Part shown: piece after piece, positions 1 through 8,410 of the stretch | How positions within the stretch are numbered: the stretch's first letter is position 1 | Layout: every line of letters begins with the position of its first letter | NCBI GenBank assembly: GCA_944388705.1 | Contig: CALXJU010000008.1 | Coordinates: 1-57,093 of the forward strand | From: an uncultured Clostridia bacterium | GTDB lineage: Bacteria > Bacillota > Clostridia > TANB77 > CAG-508 | Reading direction: 5' to 3' | DNA length: 57,093 nucleotides | Translations under genes and position numbers: made by a program | Notes under the pieces: generated by a model | Databases searched by the model: none | The model's input: the letters and a program-made list of their open reading frames with translations, nothing else | What the model was told of the DNA's origin: nothing

Positions 1-1095
1 ATAGTAGTACTATTGATTTTAGCAGGAGTAAGTATATCAATGCTAACAGGAGAAAATGGAATAATTAATCAAGCAAAAAATTCAAAAGATGCAACAGAAC
101 AGGCAAGAGTGCAAGAAATAGTAGACTTAGCAGTAGGGAGTTTAGTGTCAAAATATCAAGGAAATACAAGTCAAATAACGCCACAAATGGTAGTAGAAGA
201 GATAAAAACTACAGAAAATAGAGACGATATATCAACAGAAGATACTACATTTCCTGCAACAATAAAATTTGAAGAAGAAGGAAGAGAAGCAATAGCAGAC
301 CTAAATTCATTAGGAACAGAAGGTGGAAGTGATGAAATATATAGTGCGGAAGTAACAGAAGATATGATAGCACCAGTAAATATATTCGATTATGAAATAA
401 TAGATAATGCAGAAATAGGGGCAACAGAGTGGAAAAACTTACCAACAAAAGAAGTAAAAATAACAAGAATAAAACCAGAGTATGCAAATTTTAGTGGAAA
501 AAATCCAGATACAGGGGAAATAATAGAAAATACGAATTATGAAATAATATTAGATGATGGAAGTAAGATAAGTGAAACATTAGTTATACCATATCAAGTA
601 GAAGGACAATATGTTGAAGGTGGACAAGCAGGAGAGATGTACAAAGTAACAGAAGTTTCTGCTGGTGTGTATTGGGACAAAATTTATGATGGATATATAT
701 TACCAAATGTAGAGACAATAATATATCCAAATACAGTAAAAAAGATAGATGGAAGCAATTTTTTAGGAGGACCTAGCAATACAACAGTAAAAAAAATAAT
801 ATTGCCAAATAAATTAGAAATAATAGGAAATAGGGCATTTTTGAATTGTGGAAATTTAACTAATATAAAAATCCCAGAAAGTGTAACAAGTATAGGAGAT
901 GATGCATTTGCGGATTGTCGAAGTTTAGCTAGTATAACAATCCCAGAAAGTGTAACAACTCTAGGATATGAAGTGTTTTTAAACTGGACATCTTCACAAA
1001 TAATAAATGTACCATTTAAAGAAGGAGAAACTCCAAATGGATGGAATAAAGGTTGGAAATCTCATTGTAATGCAAAAATTAATTATTTAAAATAA
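1..1095 (+). CDS. Prepilin-like secreted LRR (BspA-type) protein, 5' truncated
   Basis: The reading frame is open from base 1, where it reads IVVLLILAGVSISMLTGENG, so the true start lies upstream of the window and the TTG at 13 is not a start. This hydrophobic stretch is the C-terminal half of a prepilin-like N-terminal helix; two other proteins here (18870, 43847) carry related ends. The middle is acidic and of unknown fold. The last ~100 codons hold leucine-rich repeats of the BspA/LRR_5 kind, with units such as TSIGDDAFADCRSL followed by TIPESVT. Such proteins are exported and usually bind surfaces or host molecules. Export through a pilus-like machine is inference from the N-terminal helix. 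No transmembrane anchor is seen at the C terminus. A terminator follows directly. Confidence 0.8.
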   Translation: MVVLLILAGVSISMLTGENGIINQAKNSKDATEQARVQEIVDLAVGSLVSKYQGNTSQITPQMVVEEIKTTENRDDISTEDTTFPATIKFEEEGREAIADLNSLGTEGGSDEIYSAEVTEDMIAPVNIFDYEIIDNAEIGATEWKNLPTKEVKITRIKPEYANFSGKNPDTGEIIENTNYEIILDDGSKISETLVIPYQVEGQYVEGGQAGEMYKVTEVSAGVYWDKIYDGYILPNVETIIYPNTVKKIDGSNFLGGPSNTTVKKIILPNKLEIIGNRAFLNCGNLTNIKIPESVTSIGDDAFADCRSLASITIPESVTTLGYEVFLNWTSSQIINVPFKEGETPNGWNKGWKSHCNAKINYLK

Positions 1096-1104
1096 TAAAT
1101 GAGT

Positions 1105-1134
1105 AAAGGAATATTTTTTAGATATTCCTTTTTT
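1105..1134 (+). terminator. Rho-independent terminator after the LRR protein
   Basis: AAAGGAATAT (1105-1114) pairs with ATATTCCTTT (1122-1131) around a 7-nt loop, followed by a run of T. It begins 9 bp after the stop codon. Confidence 0.85.
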
Positions 1135-1155
1135 AAATGTATATCAGTAAAAAGA

Positions 1156-1184
1156 TTGACATAAATCCAAAAAGTGGATATAAT
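1156..1184 (+). promoter_or_regulatory. Consensus sigma-A promoter for the U32/rlmN genes
   Basis: TTGACA (1156-1161) and TATAAT (1179-1184) are both perfect consensus hexamers with a 17-bp spacer. The start codon of the U32 gene lies about 30 bp past the likely transcription start. Confidence 0.85.
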
Positions 1185-1219
1185 ATTGTTTGATAAAAAA
1201 CAAGGAAGAGGAATGTAGA

Positions 1220-2449
1220 ATGAAAGAAGTAGAATTATTAGCCCCAGCAGGGTCATATGAAAAAGCAAAAATAGCATACATATATGGAGCAGATGCAGTA
1301 TATTGTGGAACATCATCATTATCATTAAGAACAAGAGCAGACATGAAAGATGATGATTTAGTAAAAACAATAAAATATGCACATAGTATAGGTAAAAAAA
1401 TATATGTAACATTAAACATATTTGCATGGGACGAAAAATATGAAGAAATAATAGAAATGGCAAAAAAACTAGAAGAATTAAAACCAGATGGAATAATAGC
1501 AGCAGATGGAGGAGTAATAGAAGTATTAAAACAATATGCACCAAGTGTGCCAATAAATGTAAGTACACAAGCAAATATAGTAAGTTTACATGACTGTAAC
1601 TTTTGGCGTAAAAATGGAGCAAAAAGAATGATAATGGCAAGAGAAATGAATAAAGAGCAATTAAGATACATAATGGAAAACAAACCAGAAGATATGGAAA
1701 TAGAAATCTTTATACATGGTGCAATATGTTTTGCATTTTCAGGAAGATGTTTTTTAAGTGATTTCTTATCATGTAGAAGTGCAAATTTGGGAGATTGTGC
1801 TCAAAGTTGTAGATGGTCATATAATCTATATGCAGAAGAAAAAAATAATCCAGGACAATTTATGCCAATAGAAACAAATGAATATGGAACAAGCATATTT
1901 TCATCAAAAGATTTATGTTTAATAAATGAAATACCAGAGATAATTGATATGGGAGTAGACAGTTTAAAAATAGAAGGAAGATTAAAAACAGAATATTATG
2001 TAGCAAGTATTGTAAATGTATACAGAAATGCAATAGATGATTATAAAAAAGACCCTAAAAATTATAATGCAGAAAAATACATGAAAGAAATAGAAAAAAT
2101 AAAAACAAGAGAACTAACAACATTCTATTTTAATGATAGAAAAAATAAAGATATTCAAGAATATGATGGACATCAATATAATGAAAAATATCAATTTGGT
2201 GGAAAAGTACTTGGTTCTGATGGAGAAAAAACAATTGTGGATATACGTAATAGATTAACAGTAGGAGATACAATGGAAATATTAGTTCCACATCAATTAG
2301 AACCAGTAGAATTCAAAATAGAAAAATTATGGGATTATGAAACAGATGAAGAAATTGAGTTTGTAAATCCAGGAGTAAAAGACCAAAAAGTAAAAATGTT
2401 ACTTCCAATAAAATGTGAAGAAGATTGGATAATTAGGAGAAAAAAATGA
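1220..2449 (+). CDS. U32 family peptidase / RlhA-like protein
   Basis: 409 aa. The start at 1220 is chosen because GGAAGAGGA ends 7 bp upstream; the frame opens at a TTG at 1190 that lacks a ribosome binding site. The N terminus (MKEVELLAPAGSYEKAKIAY) is typical of the U32 family, and the family signature lies near residues 160-180, where IFIHGAICFAFSGRCFLS precedes SCRSANLGDCAQSCRW. The four clustered cysteines fit an iron-sulfur site as in RlhA, which hydroxylates C2501 of 23S rRNA. Other U32 members are called collagenase-like proteases, so the reaction is uncertain. Its stop overlaps the rlmN start (ATGA). Sharing an operon with another 23S rRNA modification enzyme favours an rRNA role, which is inference. 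Confidence 0.88.
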   Translation: MKEVELLAPAGSYEKAKIAYIYGADAVYCGTSSLSLRTRADMKDDDLVKTIKYAHSIGKKIYVTLNIFAWDEKYEEIIEMAKKLEELKPDGIIAADGGVIEVLKQYAPSVPINVSTQANIVSLHDCNFWRKNGAKRMIMAREMNKEQLRYIMENKPEDMEIEIFIHGAICFAFSGRCFLSDFLSCRSANLGDCAQSCRWSYNLYAEEKNNPGQFMPIETNEYGTSIFSSKDLCLINEIPEIIDMGVDSLKIEGRLKTEYYVASIVNVYRNAIDDYKKDPKNYNAEKYMKEIEKIKTRELTTFYFNDRKNKDIQEYDGHQYNEKYQFGGKVLGSDGEKTIVDIRNRLTVGDTMEILVPHQLEPVEFKIEKLWDYETDEEIEFVNPGVKDQKVKMLLPIKCEEDWIIRRKK

Positions 2450-3483
2450 AAAATATAAAAGACTATGATTTAGAAGCATTAAAACAAGAATTTGTAGAAA
2501 TCGGAGAAAAGCCATTTAGAGCAGAACAAGTATTTAAATGGCTTTATGAGTCAAAAGTGACAAGTTTTGATGAGATGACAAATTTATCATTAGAATTAAG
2601 AGAAAAATTAAAAAAAGAATATAAAATGTGTAATTTTAATATAATTAAAAAGCAGGAATCATCAGATGGAACAAAAAAATATTTATTTGATGTATTAGAT
2701 GGAAATGCAATAGAAACAGTATTAATGAGTTATCATCACGGATACAGTTTATGTGTATCATCACAAATAGGATGTAAAATGGGATGTAAATTTTGTGCAT
2801 CAACAGGAATACAATTTGTAAGAAACTTAACATCAGGAGAAATAGTAGAACAAATCCTTGCAGTAGAAAGAGATAATGGAATACGAATATCAAATGTTGT
2901 ATTTATGGGAATAGGAGAGCCTTTAAATAATTATGAAAATGTGGTAAATGCAATAAGAATAATAAATAATCAAAAAGGAATAAATATAGGAGCAAGACAT
3001 ATAAGTATCTCAACAAGTGGACTAGTACCAGGAATATATAGATTAGCTGAAGAAAATATACAATGTACATTATCAATATCGCTACATGCAACAACAAATG
3101 AAAAAAGAAGTGAAATGATGCCTGTAAATAATGCATTTCCAATAGAAGAATTATTAAAAGCATGTAAAGATTATATACAAAAAACAAATAGAAGAATATC
3201 ATTTGAATATGCTTTAGCAAAAGATAATAATGACAATTTAGAAGATGCCAAAAGATTAGTAAAATTATTAAAAGGTATGATATGTCATGTAAATTTAATA
3301 CCAATAAATAAAATAGAAAATGGAATATATACAAAAAGTTCAAATGAAAATATAATCAAATTTAGAGATTATCTAAATGAACATGGAATTGTTGCAACAA
3401 TAAGAAGAGAATTAGGCTCTGATATAGATGCTGCATGTGGGCAATTAAGAAGAAAAAATCTAAATAATAGTAAAAATTATTGA
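2446..3483 (+). CDS. rlmN: 23S rRNA (adenine2503-C2)-methyltransferase RlmN
   Basis: 345 aa, the usual family length. A radical SAM enzyme that methylates C2 of A2503 in 23S rRNA and of A37 in some tRNAs. The radical SAM cluster cysteines are C110, C114 and C117 in GCKMGCKFCAST. The second catalytic cysteine is C331 in the C-terminal DIDAACGQLR motif, as the RlmN two-cysteine mechanism needs. The N-terminal RNA-binding region (EKPFRAEQVFKWLY) is intact. The start overlaps the stop of the upstream U32 gene by four bases, so translation is probably coupled. The order rlmN-prpC-prkC is conserved in Firmicutes, including Bacillus. Confidence 0.97.
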   Translation: MKNIKDYDLEALKQEFVEIGEKPFRAEQVFKWLYESKVTSFDEMTNLSLELREKLKKEYKMCNFNIIKKQESSDGTKKYLFDVLDGNAIETVLMSYHHGYSLCVSSQIGCKMGCKFCASTGIQFVRNLTSGEIVEQILAVERDNGIRISNVVFMGIGEPLNNYENVVNAIRIINNQKGINIGARHISISTSGLVPGIYRLAEENIQCTLSISLHATTNEKRSEMMPVNNAFPIEELLKACKDYIQKTNRRISFEYALAKDNNDNLEDAKRLVKLLKGMICHVNLIPINKIENGIYTKSSNENIIKFRDYLNEHGIVATIRRELGSDIDAACGQLRRKNLNNSKNY

Positions 3484-3508
3484 AAAAAAATATAAAGTAT
3501 GATATAAC
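3480..3508 (+). promoter_or_regulatory. Likely promoter for prpC-prkC
   Basis: TTGAAA (3480-3485), a 17-bp spacer and TATAAC (3503-3508). It overlaps the rlmN stop codon and lies 33 bp before prpC. The hexamers are good but not perfect. Confidence 0.55.
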
Positions 3509-3541
3509 ATCAGTAAAAAGAGAAAGATACGAGGTGAAACA

Positions 3542-4276
3542 ATGATAATTGCTTATGCAAAATCAGATGTAGGTAAGGTTAGAGAGATGAACCAAGACTC
3601 ATATTACATATCTGATTCGTTAAGTGAAGTCAAACTATATTTGCTGGCAGACGGAATGGGAGGCTATAAAGGAGGAGAAATAGCAAGTAACTTAGCAATA
3701 AAATGTGCAAGAAGTTATATAGAAAATAACTTTAAAGAAACTCCAAAAGATAGACAAAGTTTAATCCAACTAGTAGCAAGCAGTATGGAATATGCAAACA
3801 TGGTAGTATATGAAAAATCAAAAGAAGATAAAGAACTTGAAGGAATGGGTACTACTTTAGAAGTTTGTTTAATATATAATAATAAGGCATATATTGGACA
3901 TATAGGAGACAGTAGAATATATAGAATAAGAAAAGACTTTATACGTAAATTAACACAAGACCATAGTTATGTTCAGAAATTAGTAAAAGATGGAACAATA
4001 ACAAAAGAAGAAGCAGAACATCATCCAAAGAAAAATATGTTAATGAAAGCACTTGGATGTAATGCATTTGTTGAACCAGATGTATCAGTAAAAGGATTTT
4101 TAAGAGAAGATATTTTACTTATGACATCAGATGGATTAACAAATATGGTCAAACAAGAAGATATTTTTAAAATAGCAAAAGGAAACATAGAAAAAGCACC
4201 AATAAAGCTTGTAGAATTAGCAAATGAAAATGGTGGGTTAGATAATATAACAGTTGTAGTAATAAAAAACATATAA
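3542..4276 (+). CDS. prpC: PP2C-type Ser/Thr protein phosphatase PrpC/Stp
   Basis: 244 aa, close to the family norm. A cytosolic metal-dependent phosphatase that removes phosphate from targets of the PASTA kinase encoded next door. Metal-binding motifs are visible in order: the N-terminal MNQDS with D19, LADGMGG near residue 40, GHIGDSRIYR near residue 120, MTSDGLTNM near residue 195, and GGLDNITVVV at the end. The start has GAGGTGAAAC just upstream. It lies 21 bp before prkC, so the two are almost certainly co-transcribed. Phosphatase and kinase as a pair control cell wall growth, spore germination and stationary-phase survival in Firmicutes. Confidence 0.96.
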   Translation: MIIAYAKSDVGKVREMNQDSYYISDSLSEVKLYLLADGMGGYKGGEIASNLAIKCARSYIENNFKETPKDRQSLIQLVASSMEYANMVVYEKSKEDKELEGMGTTLEVCLIYNNKAYIGHIGDSRIYRIRKDFIRKLTQDHSYVQKLVKDGTITKEEAEHHPKKNMLMKALGCNAFVEPDVSVKGFLREDILLMTSDGLTNMVKQEDIFKIAKGNIEKAPIKLVELANENGGLDNITVVVIKNI

Positions 4277-4297
4277 CCTATAAGGAGAGATAAAAAA

Positions 4298-6292
4298 ATG
4301 GATTTAAAAGGTAGATTATTAGGAAACAGATATGAGATAATCGAAAAAATAGGTAGTGGAGGAATGGCAACAGTATATAAAGCTAAATGTCATGTATTAA
4401 ATAGATATGTAGCTATAAAAATACTAAGAGATGAATTCACAACTGATGAAGAATTTGTAAAAAGATTTGAAGTAGAAGCACAATCAGCAGCAAGTATAAC
4501 ACATCCAAATATAGTATCAGTATATGATGTAGGAGTTGATGGAAATCTACATTATATAGTTATGGAATTAATAAAAGGAAAAACATTAAAAGAAATAATA
4601 CTAGAAGAAAAAGGACCATTACCATGGAAGTGGTCAGTTAATATTGCAATTCAAATTGCTTCAGCATTAGAAATAGCACATAAAAATCACATAATACATA
4701 GAGATATAAAACCACATAATATAATAATAACAGAAGATGGAGTCGCAAAAGTAACAGATTTTGGAATAGCAAAAGCAGTATCAAATTCAACAATCACAGC
4801 ATTTGGAACAACAATAGGTTCAGTACATTATTTTTCACCAGAACATGCAAGAGGAGGATTTACAGATGAAAAATCTGACTTATATTCATTAGGTGTAGTA
4901 ATGTATGAAATGCTTACAGGAAAAGTCCCATTTGATGCAGATACACCAGTATCAGTAGCATTAAAACATATGCAAGAAGAGCCAATAGCACCTAAAAATG
5001 TAAATCCAAATATACCAATAGCAGTAAATGATATAATAATGAAAGCACTAAAAAAAGATACAAATTTGAGATATCAAAATGCAACAGCAATGTTACTTGA
5101 CTTAAAAAGAGCATTAAAAGAACCATCAGGAAATTTTGTTGATAATAATGAATATGGAGAAGATTTTCCAACACAAAGAATGTCAACATTAGGAATAGAT
5201 GAAGAAGCTACTCCAAGAGCAACACAAACAAAAACAAAGAAAAAAGAAAATAAATTTATAATGTTTATAAAAAAACATAAAGTATTATCATCAATAGTTG
5301 GATTAATATTATTATTTGTAATAGCATTAAGTGCAACAATATTAATATCTAATCTTACAAGACCAAAAGAAGTACAAATTCCAAATTTAGTTGGAAAAAC
5401 TGTTGATGAAGCTAAACAAATATTAGAAGAAAATAAAATAAAATATGTTGAAGAAAAACAAGAATATAATACAGAATATGAAGCAGGTAGAATAATTTCA
5501 CAAAATCCACCATATGTAGAAAATAGAAAAATAAAACAAAATACTGAAATAAAAGTAGTTGTAAGTTTAGGAACAGAAACTACAACAGTACCTAAACTAA
5601 CAGGATTAACAAAAGAAGAAGCTGAAGATATAGCAGAAGAATCAAAAATTAAAGTAGAATTTGAAGATGCAACAAGTAAAACAGTAGAAGCAGGAATAAC
5701 AATAGAACAAGACATAGAAGAAGGAGAAACAATAAATGCAGGCGAAACTGTTAAAGTAAAAATAAGCATAGGAACAGGAATTAAACAAGTAGTAGTAACA
5801 TCAGTACTATATAGAGATGAAGCAACTGCAAAACAAACATTAGAATCAGCAGGATTAGTCGTAAATGTTGAATATGATGAAGATGCAACAAGAGGAAATG
5901 GAGTTGTTTTAAAACAAAGTATATCATCTGGAACAACAGTAGATGAAGGAACAACAATCACAATTACAGTAAATAAATTAGTTGAGACAAAAGAAGGAAC
6001 TGTAATAATAAATGTAAAATCAATAACTGGATATAAAGATAAAATAACAGTAACAGATGATGAAGGTAATGAAGTAGAAAAAGAAAATACACCAAAAGAT
6101 GTAAGTTTCAAAGTAACAGTTAATGGAGAACAAAAAACTAGAAATAATGAAACAGTAAAAGAGAATGAAACAGCTAAGAAAATTACATTTACAGGACAAG
6201 GAACAGTTACTATAACAGTTACAATAGATGGAATTACAAATTCATATCAAATGAATTTAGACGAAACAGCAAGTATGACAATTAATAAATAA
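4298..6292 (+). CDS. prkC: PASTA-domain Ser/Thr protein kinase PrkC
   Basis: 664 aa membrane kinase. Residues 10-275 form a Hanks-type kinase: glycine loop GSGGMATVY, catalytic lysine K41 in VAIKIL, HRDIKPHN with D136, DFG at 154-156, and an activation loop rich in Thr. A basic linker leads to one membrane helix (about 331-352). Outside are three PASTA domains (about 357-427, 428-497, 498-566), which bind muropeptides or lipid II in this family. The final ~100 residues are Thr/Lys-rich with the look of an extra beta domain, not a fourth PASTA repeat. The gene follows prpC by 21 bp and ends in a strong terminator. In Bacillus rsgA follows at once; here an hsp20 gene sits between. Confidence 0.97.
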   Translation: MDLKGRLLGNRYEIIEKIGSGGMATVYKAKCHVLNRYVAIKILRDEFTTDEEFVKRFEVEAQSAASITHPNIVSVYDVGVDGNLHYIVMELIKGKTLKEIILEEKGPLPWKWSVNIAIQIASALEIAHKNHIIHRDIKPHNIIITEDGVAKVTDFGIAKAVSNSTITAFGTTIGSVHYFSPEHARGGFTDEKSDLYSLGVVMYEMLTGKVPFDADTPVSVALKHMQEEPIAPKNVNPNIPIAVNDIIMKALKKDTNLRYQNATAMLLDLKRALKEPSGNFVDNNEYGEDFPTQRMSTLGIDEEATPRATQTKTKKKENKFIMFIKKHKVLSSIVGLILLFVIALSATILISNLTRPKEVQIPNLVGKTVDEAKQILEENKIKYVEEKQEYNTEYEAGRIISQNPPYVENRKIKQNTEIKVVVSLGTETTTVPKLTGLTKEEAEDIAEESKIKVEFEDATSKTVEAGITIEQDIEEGETINAGETVKVKISIGTGIKQVVVTSVLYRDEATAKQTLESAGLVVNVEYDEDATRGNGVVLKQSISSGTTVDEGTTITITVNKLVETKEGTVIINVKSITGYKDKITVTDDEGNEVEKENTPKDVSFKVTVNGEQKTRNNETVKENETAKKITFTGQGTVTITVTIDGITNSYQMNLDETASMTINK

Positions 6293-6297
6293 AAATT

Positions 6298-6330
6298 AAA
6301 CCTATACATAACTTAAATGTATAGGTTTTT
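6298..6330 (+). terminator. Terminator of prpC-prkC
   Basis: A 12-bp perfect stem: AAACCTATACAT (6298-6309) with ATGTATAGGTTT (6317-6328), followed by T residues. Confidence 0.9.
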
Positions 6331-6367
6331 CAATACTTTAGAAAGAAATGTGAAAATTTTGTGAATT

Positions 6368-6409
6368 TTAGCACTCTGCTATTGACATTGCTAAAAATAG
6401 TAGTATAAT
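6368..6409 (+). promoter_or_regulatory. hsp20 promoter with overlapping CIRCE-like operator
   Basis: The left CIRCE half-site TTAGCACTC (6368-6376) is perfect. After exactly 9 bp comes CATTGCTAA (6386-6394), matching 7 of 9 positions of GAGTGCTAA. The -35 TTGACA (6382-6387) lies inside the operator and the -10 TATAAT (6404-6409) follows after 16 bp. CIRCE is the binding site of the heat-shock repressor HrcA, and bound HrcA would cover the -35. HrcA control is inferred from the site; hrcA is not in this window. Confidence 0.72.
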
Positions 6410-6491
6410 AAAGGTGTAAAAGGTAAAAATAAGAAATGTGCAAAACCTTTAAAAGGTGTCAACACATAAAATTAAAAAAGGAGTGGTTTAT

Positions 6492-6911
6492 ATGATGATG
6501 ATACCAAGAAGAAATGAATTTAATTTATTTGATGAGATGTTTGACAATCCATTTTTTACAGAACATGAAAGTAAAATAATGAAAACAGACATCAGAGAAA
6601 AAGGAGACAAATATGTAATTGACATTGATTTACCTGGATACGAAAAAGAAAATATCAAAATAGAAGTAGAAGATGGATACTTAACAGTTCAAGCAGAAGT
6701 AAATTCAGAAAATGAAGACAAAGAAAAAGGAAAATATGTAAGAAGAGAAAGATACATGGGAACATGTTCAAGAAGCTTCTATGTAGGTGAAGATGTAAAG
6801 AGTGAAGATATTAAAGCATCATTCAAAAAAGGAATCTTAACACTAGAAATACCAAAAATAGAAGAAAACAAAAAACTACCAGAAAAGAAATATGTAGAAA
6901 TAGAAGATTAG
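6492..6911 (+). CDS. Small heat shock protein, Hsp20/alpha-crystallin family
   Basis: 139 aa. The start at 6492 is chosen because AAAAAGGAG ends 8 bp upstream, whereas the frame opening at 6456 has no ribosome binding site. The alpha-crystallin domain covers about residues 30-125 (TDIREKGDKYVIDIDLPGY, VRRERYMGTCSRSFYVGED, FKKGILTLEIPK), and a short KKLPEKKYVEIE tail follows. ATP-independent holdase chaperone of the cytosol that keeps unfolding proteins soluble for DnaK or Clp. It is monocistronic, with its own CIRCE-like promoter and a terminator, inserted between prkC and rsgA. Confidence 0.95.
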   Translation: MMMIPRRNEFNLFDEMFDNPFFTEHESKIMKTDIREKGDKYVIDIDLPGYEKENIKIEVEDGYLTVQAEVNSENEDKEKGKYVRRERYMGTCSRSFYVGEDVKSEDIKASFKKGILTLEIPKIEENKKLPEKKYVEIED

Positions 6912-6912
6912 A

Positions 6913-6943
6913 AAATAGCCCTAGTTTACTAGGGTTATTTTTG
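6913..6943 (+). terminator. Terminator of hsp20
   Basis: A 12-bp stem from AAATAGCCCTAG (6913-6924) and CTAGGGTTATTT (6929-6940) with a 4-nt loop, then T residues. It starts 2 bp after the stop codon. Confidence 0.88.
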
Positions 6944-6952
6944 TGAAAATAA

Positions 6953-6981
6953 TTTACAAAATGATAAAAAAATGTTAAACT
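6953..6981 (+). promoter_or_regulatory. Likely rsgA promoter
   Basis: TTTACA (6953-6958), 17-bp spacer, TAAACT (6976-6981), about 30 bp upstream of the rsgA start. A moderate match to the sigma-A consensus. Confidence 0.5.
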
Positions 6982-7011
6982 ATTAATAGATTTATTAGAT
7001 AAAGGAGTAAT

Positions 7012-7887
7012 ATGGAAGGTCTTATAATAGGAAATATATCAAATACATATAAAATAAAAACAGAAAGAAAAATATATAATTCATTTGCAAGAGGAAAATT
7101 TAAAAATGAAGAAATAGTACCATTGGTAGGAGATAAAGTAGAAATACAAATAACTGATGAAGAAAAATCAGAAGCTGTAATAGAAAAAATTTTACCAAGA
7201 AAAAATGAATTGAAAAGACCAAAAGTCTCAAATATTGAACAAGTTGTTTTTATAATATCAATAAAAAATCCTAAGCCAGATTTATTAATGTTAGATAAAC
7301 AATTAGCATATGTAGAAAATCTAAAAATAGAGTCAGTAATAGTAATTAATAAAATAGATTTAGATGAAAATTATAAAAAAATTCAAGAATTGTATACAAA
7401 AATTGGATATAAAGTTATTGCAACAAGTGCTAAACAAAATATAGGAATTTCTGAATTAAAAAAACAATTAAAAAATAAGATAAGTGTATTTTCTGGAAAT
7501 TCTGGAGTAGGAAAATCAAGCATAATAAATGCTTTATTTGAAGAAGATAAAACTCAAGAAGGTGAAGTGAGTAAAAAAAATAAAAAAGGTAAAAATACTA
7601 CAACAGATACTAAATTATATGAATTAGAAGAAAATACTTTTATAGCAGATACACCAGGATTTTCAAGTTTTGAAATTTCAGAAATTGAAAGTAATCAATT
7701 AGATAAAAATTTTAGAGAATTTAATAATGAAATTCCTAGTTGTGAGTTTGTTGGTTGTACACATATTAAAGAAGAAAATTGTGGAATTAAAAAGGCTATT
7801 GAGGAAAACAGAATATCTAAAGAAAGATATGAAAGATATCTAAAAATATATGAAGAATTAAAAGATAAAGAAAAACATAGGTGGTAA
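7012..7887 (+). CDS. rsgA: Ribosome small-subunit-dependent GTPase A
   Basis: 291 aa. A circularly permuted GTPase that matures the 30S subunit and releases assembly factors. The motif order shows the permutation: NKID (G4, 113-116), then TSAK (G5), then the P-loop GNSGVGKSS (162-170), then DTPGF (G3, from 213). An OB fold fills the N terminus. The C-terminal zinc site is C244, C249, H251 and C257. AAAGGAG lies before the ATG. In Bacillus this gene (cpgA) follows prkC and its protein is a PrkC substrate, so the genomic link is conserved even with hsp20 inserted. Confidence 0.96.
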   Translation: MEGLIIGNISNTYKIKTERKIYNSFARGKFKNEEIVPLVGDKVEIQITDEEKSEAVIEKILPRKNELKRPKVSNIEQVVFIISIKNPKPDLLMLDKQLAYVENLKIESVIVINKIDLDENYKKIQELYTKIGYKVIATSAKQNIGISELKKQLKNKISVFSGNSGVGKSSIINALFEEDKTQEGEVSKKNKKGKNTTTDTKLYELEENTFIADTPGFSSFEISEIESNQLDKNFREFNNEIPSCEFVGCTHIKEENCGIKKAIEENRISKERYERYLKIYEELKDKEKHRW

Positions 7888-7906
7888 TATAAATCTATGT
7901 TTTTTT
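7871..7906 (+). terminator. Terminator of rsgA, overlapping its 3' end
   Basis: AAAAACATAG (7871-7880, inside the last codons of rsgA) pairs with CTATGTTTTT (7895-7904), followed by more T. The stop codon lies in the loop. Confidence 0.75.
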
Positions 7907-7919
7907 GTGTATTAAATCA

Positions 7920-8375
7920 TTCTGAAAATTGAGATTTTTATAATGCTTATGGTGAGACCTACTGTACACAAGTGATATTAAAAAATGGAGAATTTTGTGC
8001 ATCTAAACTTAACGTTAGAAAATCTTATTTATTCAGATGAGGGATGTTCATGGGCAAGCTTATAAATATGTGTATTTTTCATAAATTGCCTCGACTACCC
8101 TACATAACGTTAACAAATTCTAAAACTAAAGTCACAACAATACCCAAAAATGGGGACCTTTATGACTTTAGTTTAAGAATTTGTAACACTATTCCGGTCG
8201 TATTCGTTATTTATTCAAAATAAACATATTTATAAGCTTGAGCCTGAAAGAGGCTCATCTGAATATATTAGATTTTCAACGGGAAGTTTGGCTTGCCCAA
8301 AATTTGGAATGTTTTAATATCACTTGTGTACAGTAGGTCTCACCATAAACATTTCAAATGTTTCGATTTTCAGAA
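7920..8375. repeat. 456-bp near-palindrome (long fold-back element)
   Basis: The whole of 7920-8375 folds on itself about a centre at 8148/8149. Arm ends are TTCTGAAAAT and ATTTTCAGAA. A 36-bp block at 7948-7983 is the exact reverse complement of 8312-8347. Further in, CAAGCTTATAAATATG is again shared by both arms, as is AAACTAAAGTCA near the tip, and the apex is CCCA-AAAA-TGGG (8143-8154). The arms are imperfect over their length, with internal bulges and a side hairpin TGAGCCT-GAAAG-AGGCTCA (8239-8257). It has no credible reading frame, and its base composition differs from the A-rich genes around it. It could be a fold-back MITE or a long structured RNA; no transposase is near. It fills most of the 674-bp gap between rsgA and the next gene. 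Confidence 0.88.
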
Positions 8376-8390
8376 GTTTTAACTAACAAT

Positions 8391-8410
8391 TTATGTCGAA
8401 TTATGTCGAA
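8391..8410 (+). promoter_or_regulatory. Two tandem Spo0A-box-like sites
   Basis: The 10-bp sequence TTATGTCGAA occurs twice back to back. Each holds TGTCGAA, the core of the Spo0A box, and the 10-bp phasing is that of tandem boxes bound by a Spo0A dimer. They lie 150 bp upstream of the GH25 gene, whose -10-like TATAAT is at 8516-8521 with no good -35, as at Spo0A-activated promoters. Function is inferred. Confidence 0.5.

Noticed and set aside
1083..1683. Long Leu/Ile/Phe-rich reading frames on the - strand opposite clear + strand genes, here and throughout the window
   Set aside because: They are by-products of the A-rich coding strand (TTA, TTT, ATT on the other strand), with no ribosome site and no family likeness.
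7920..8375. Possible insertion sequence
   Set aside because: No transposase reading frame exists in or near the palindrome, and the two arms are complementary along nearly their full length, which leaves no room for an internal gene.
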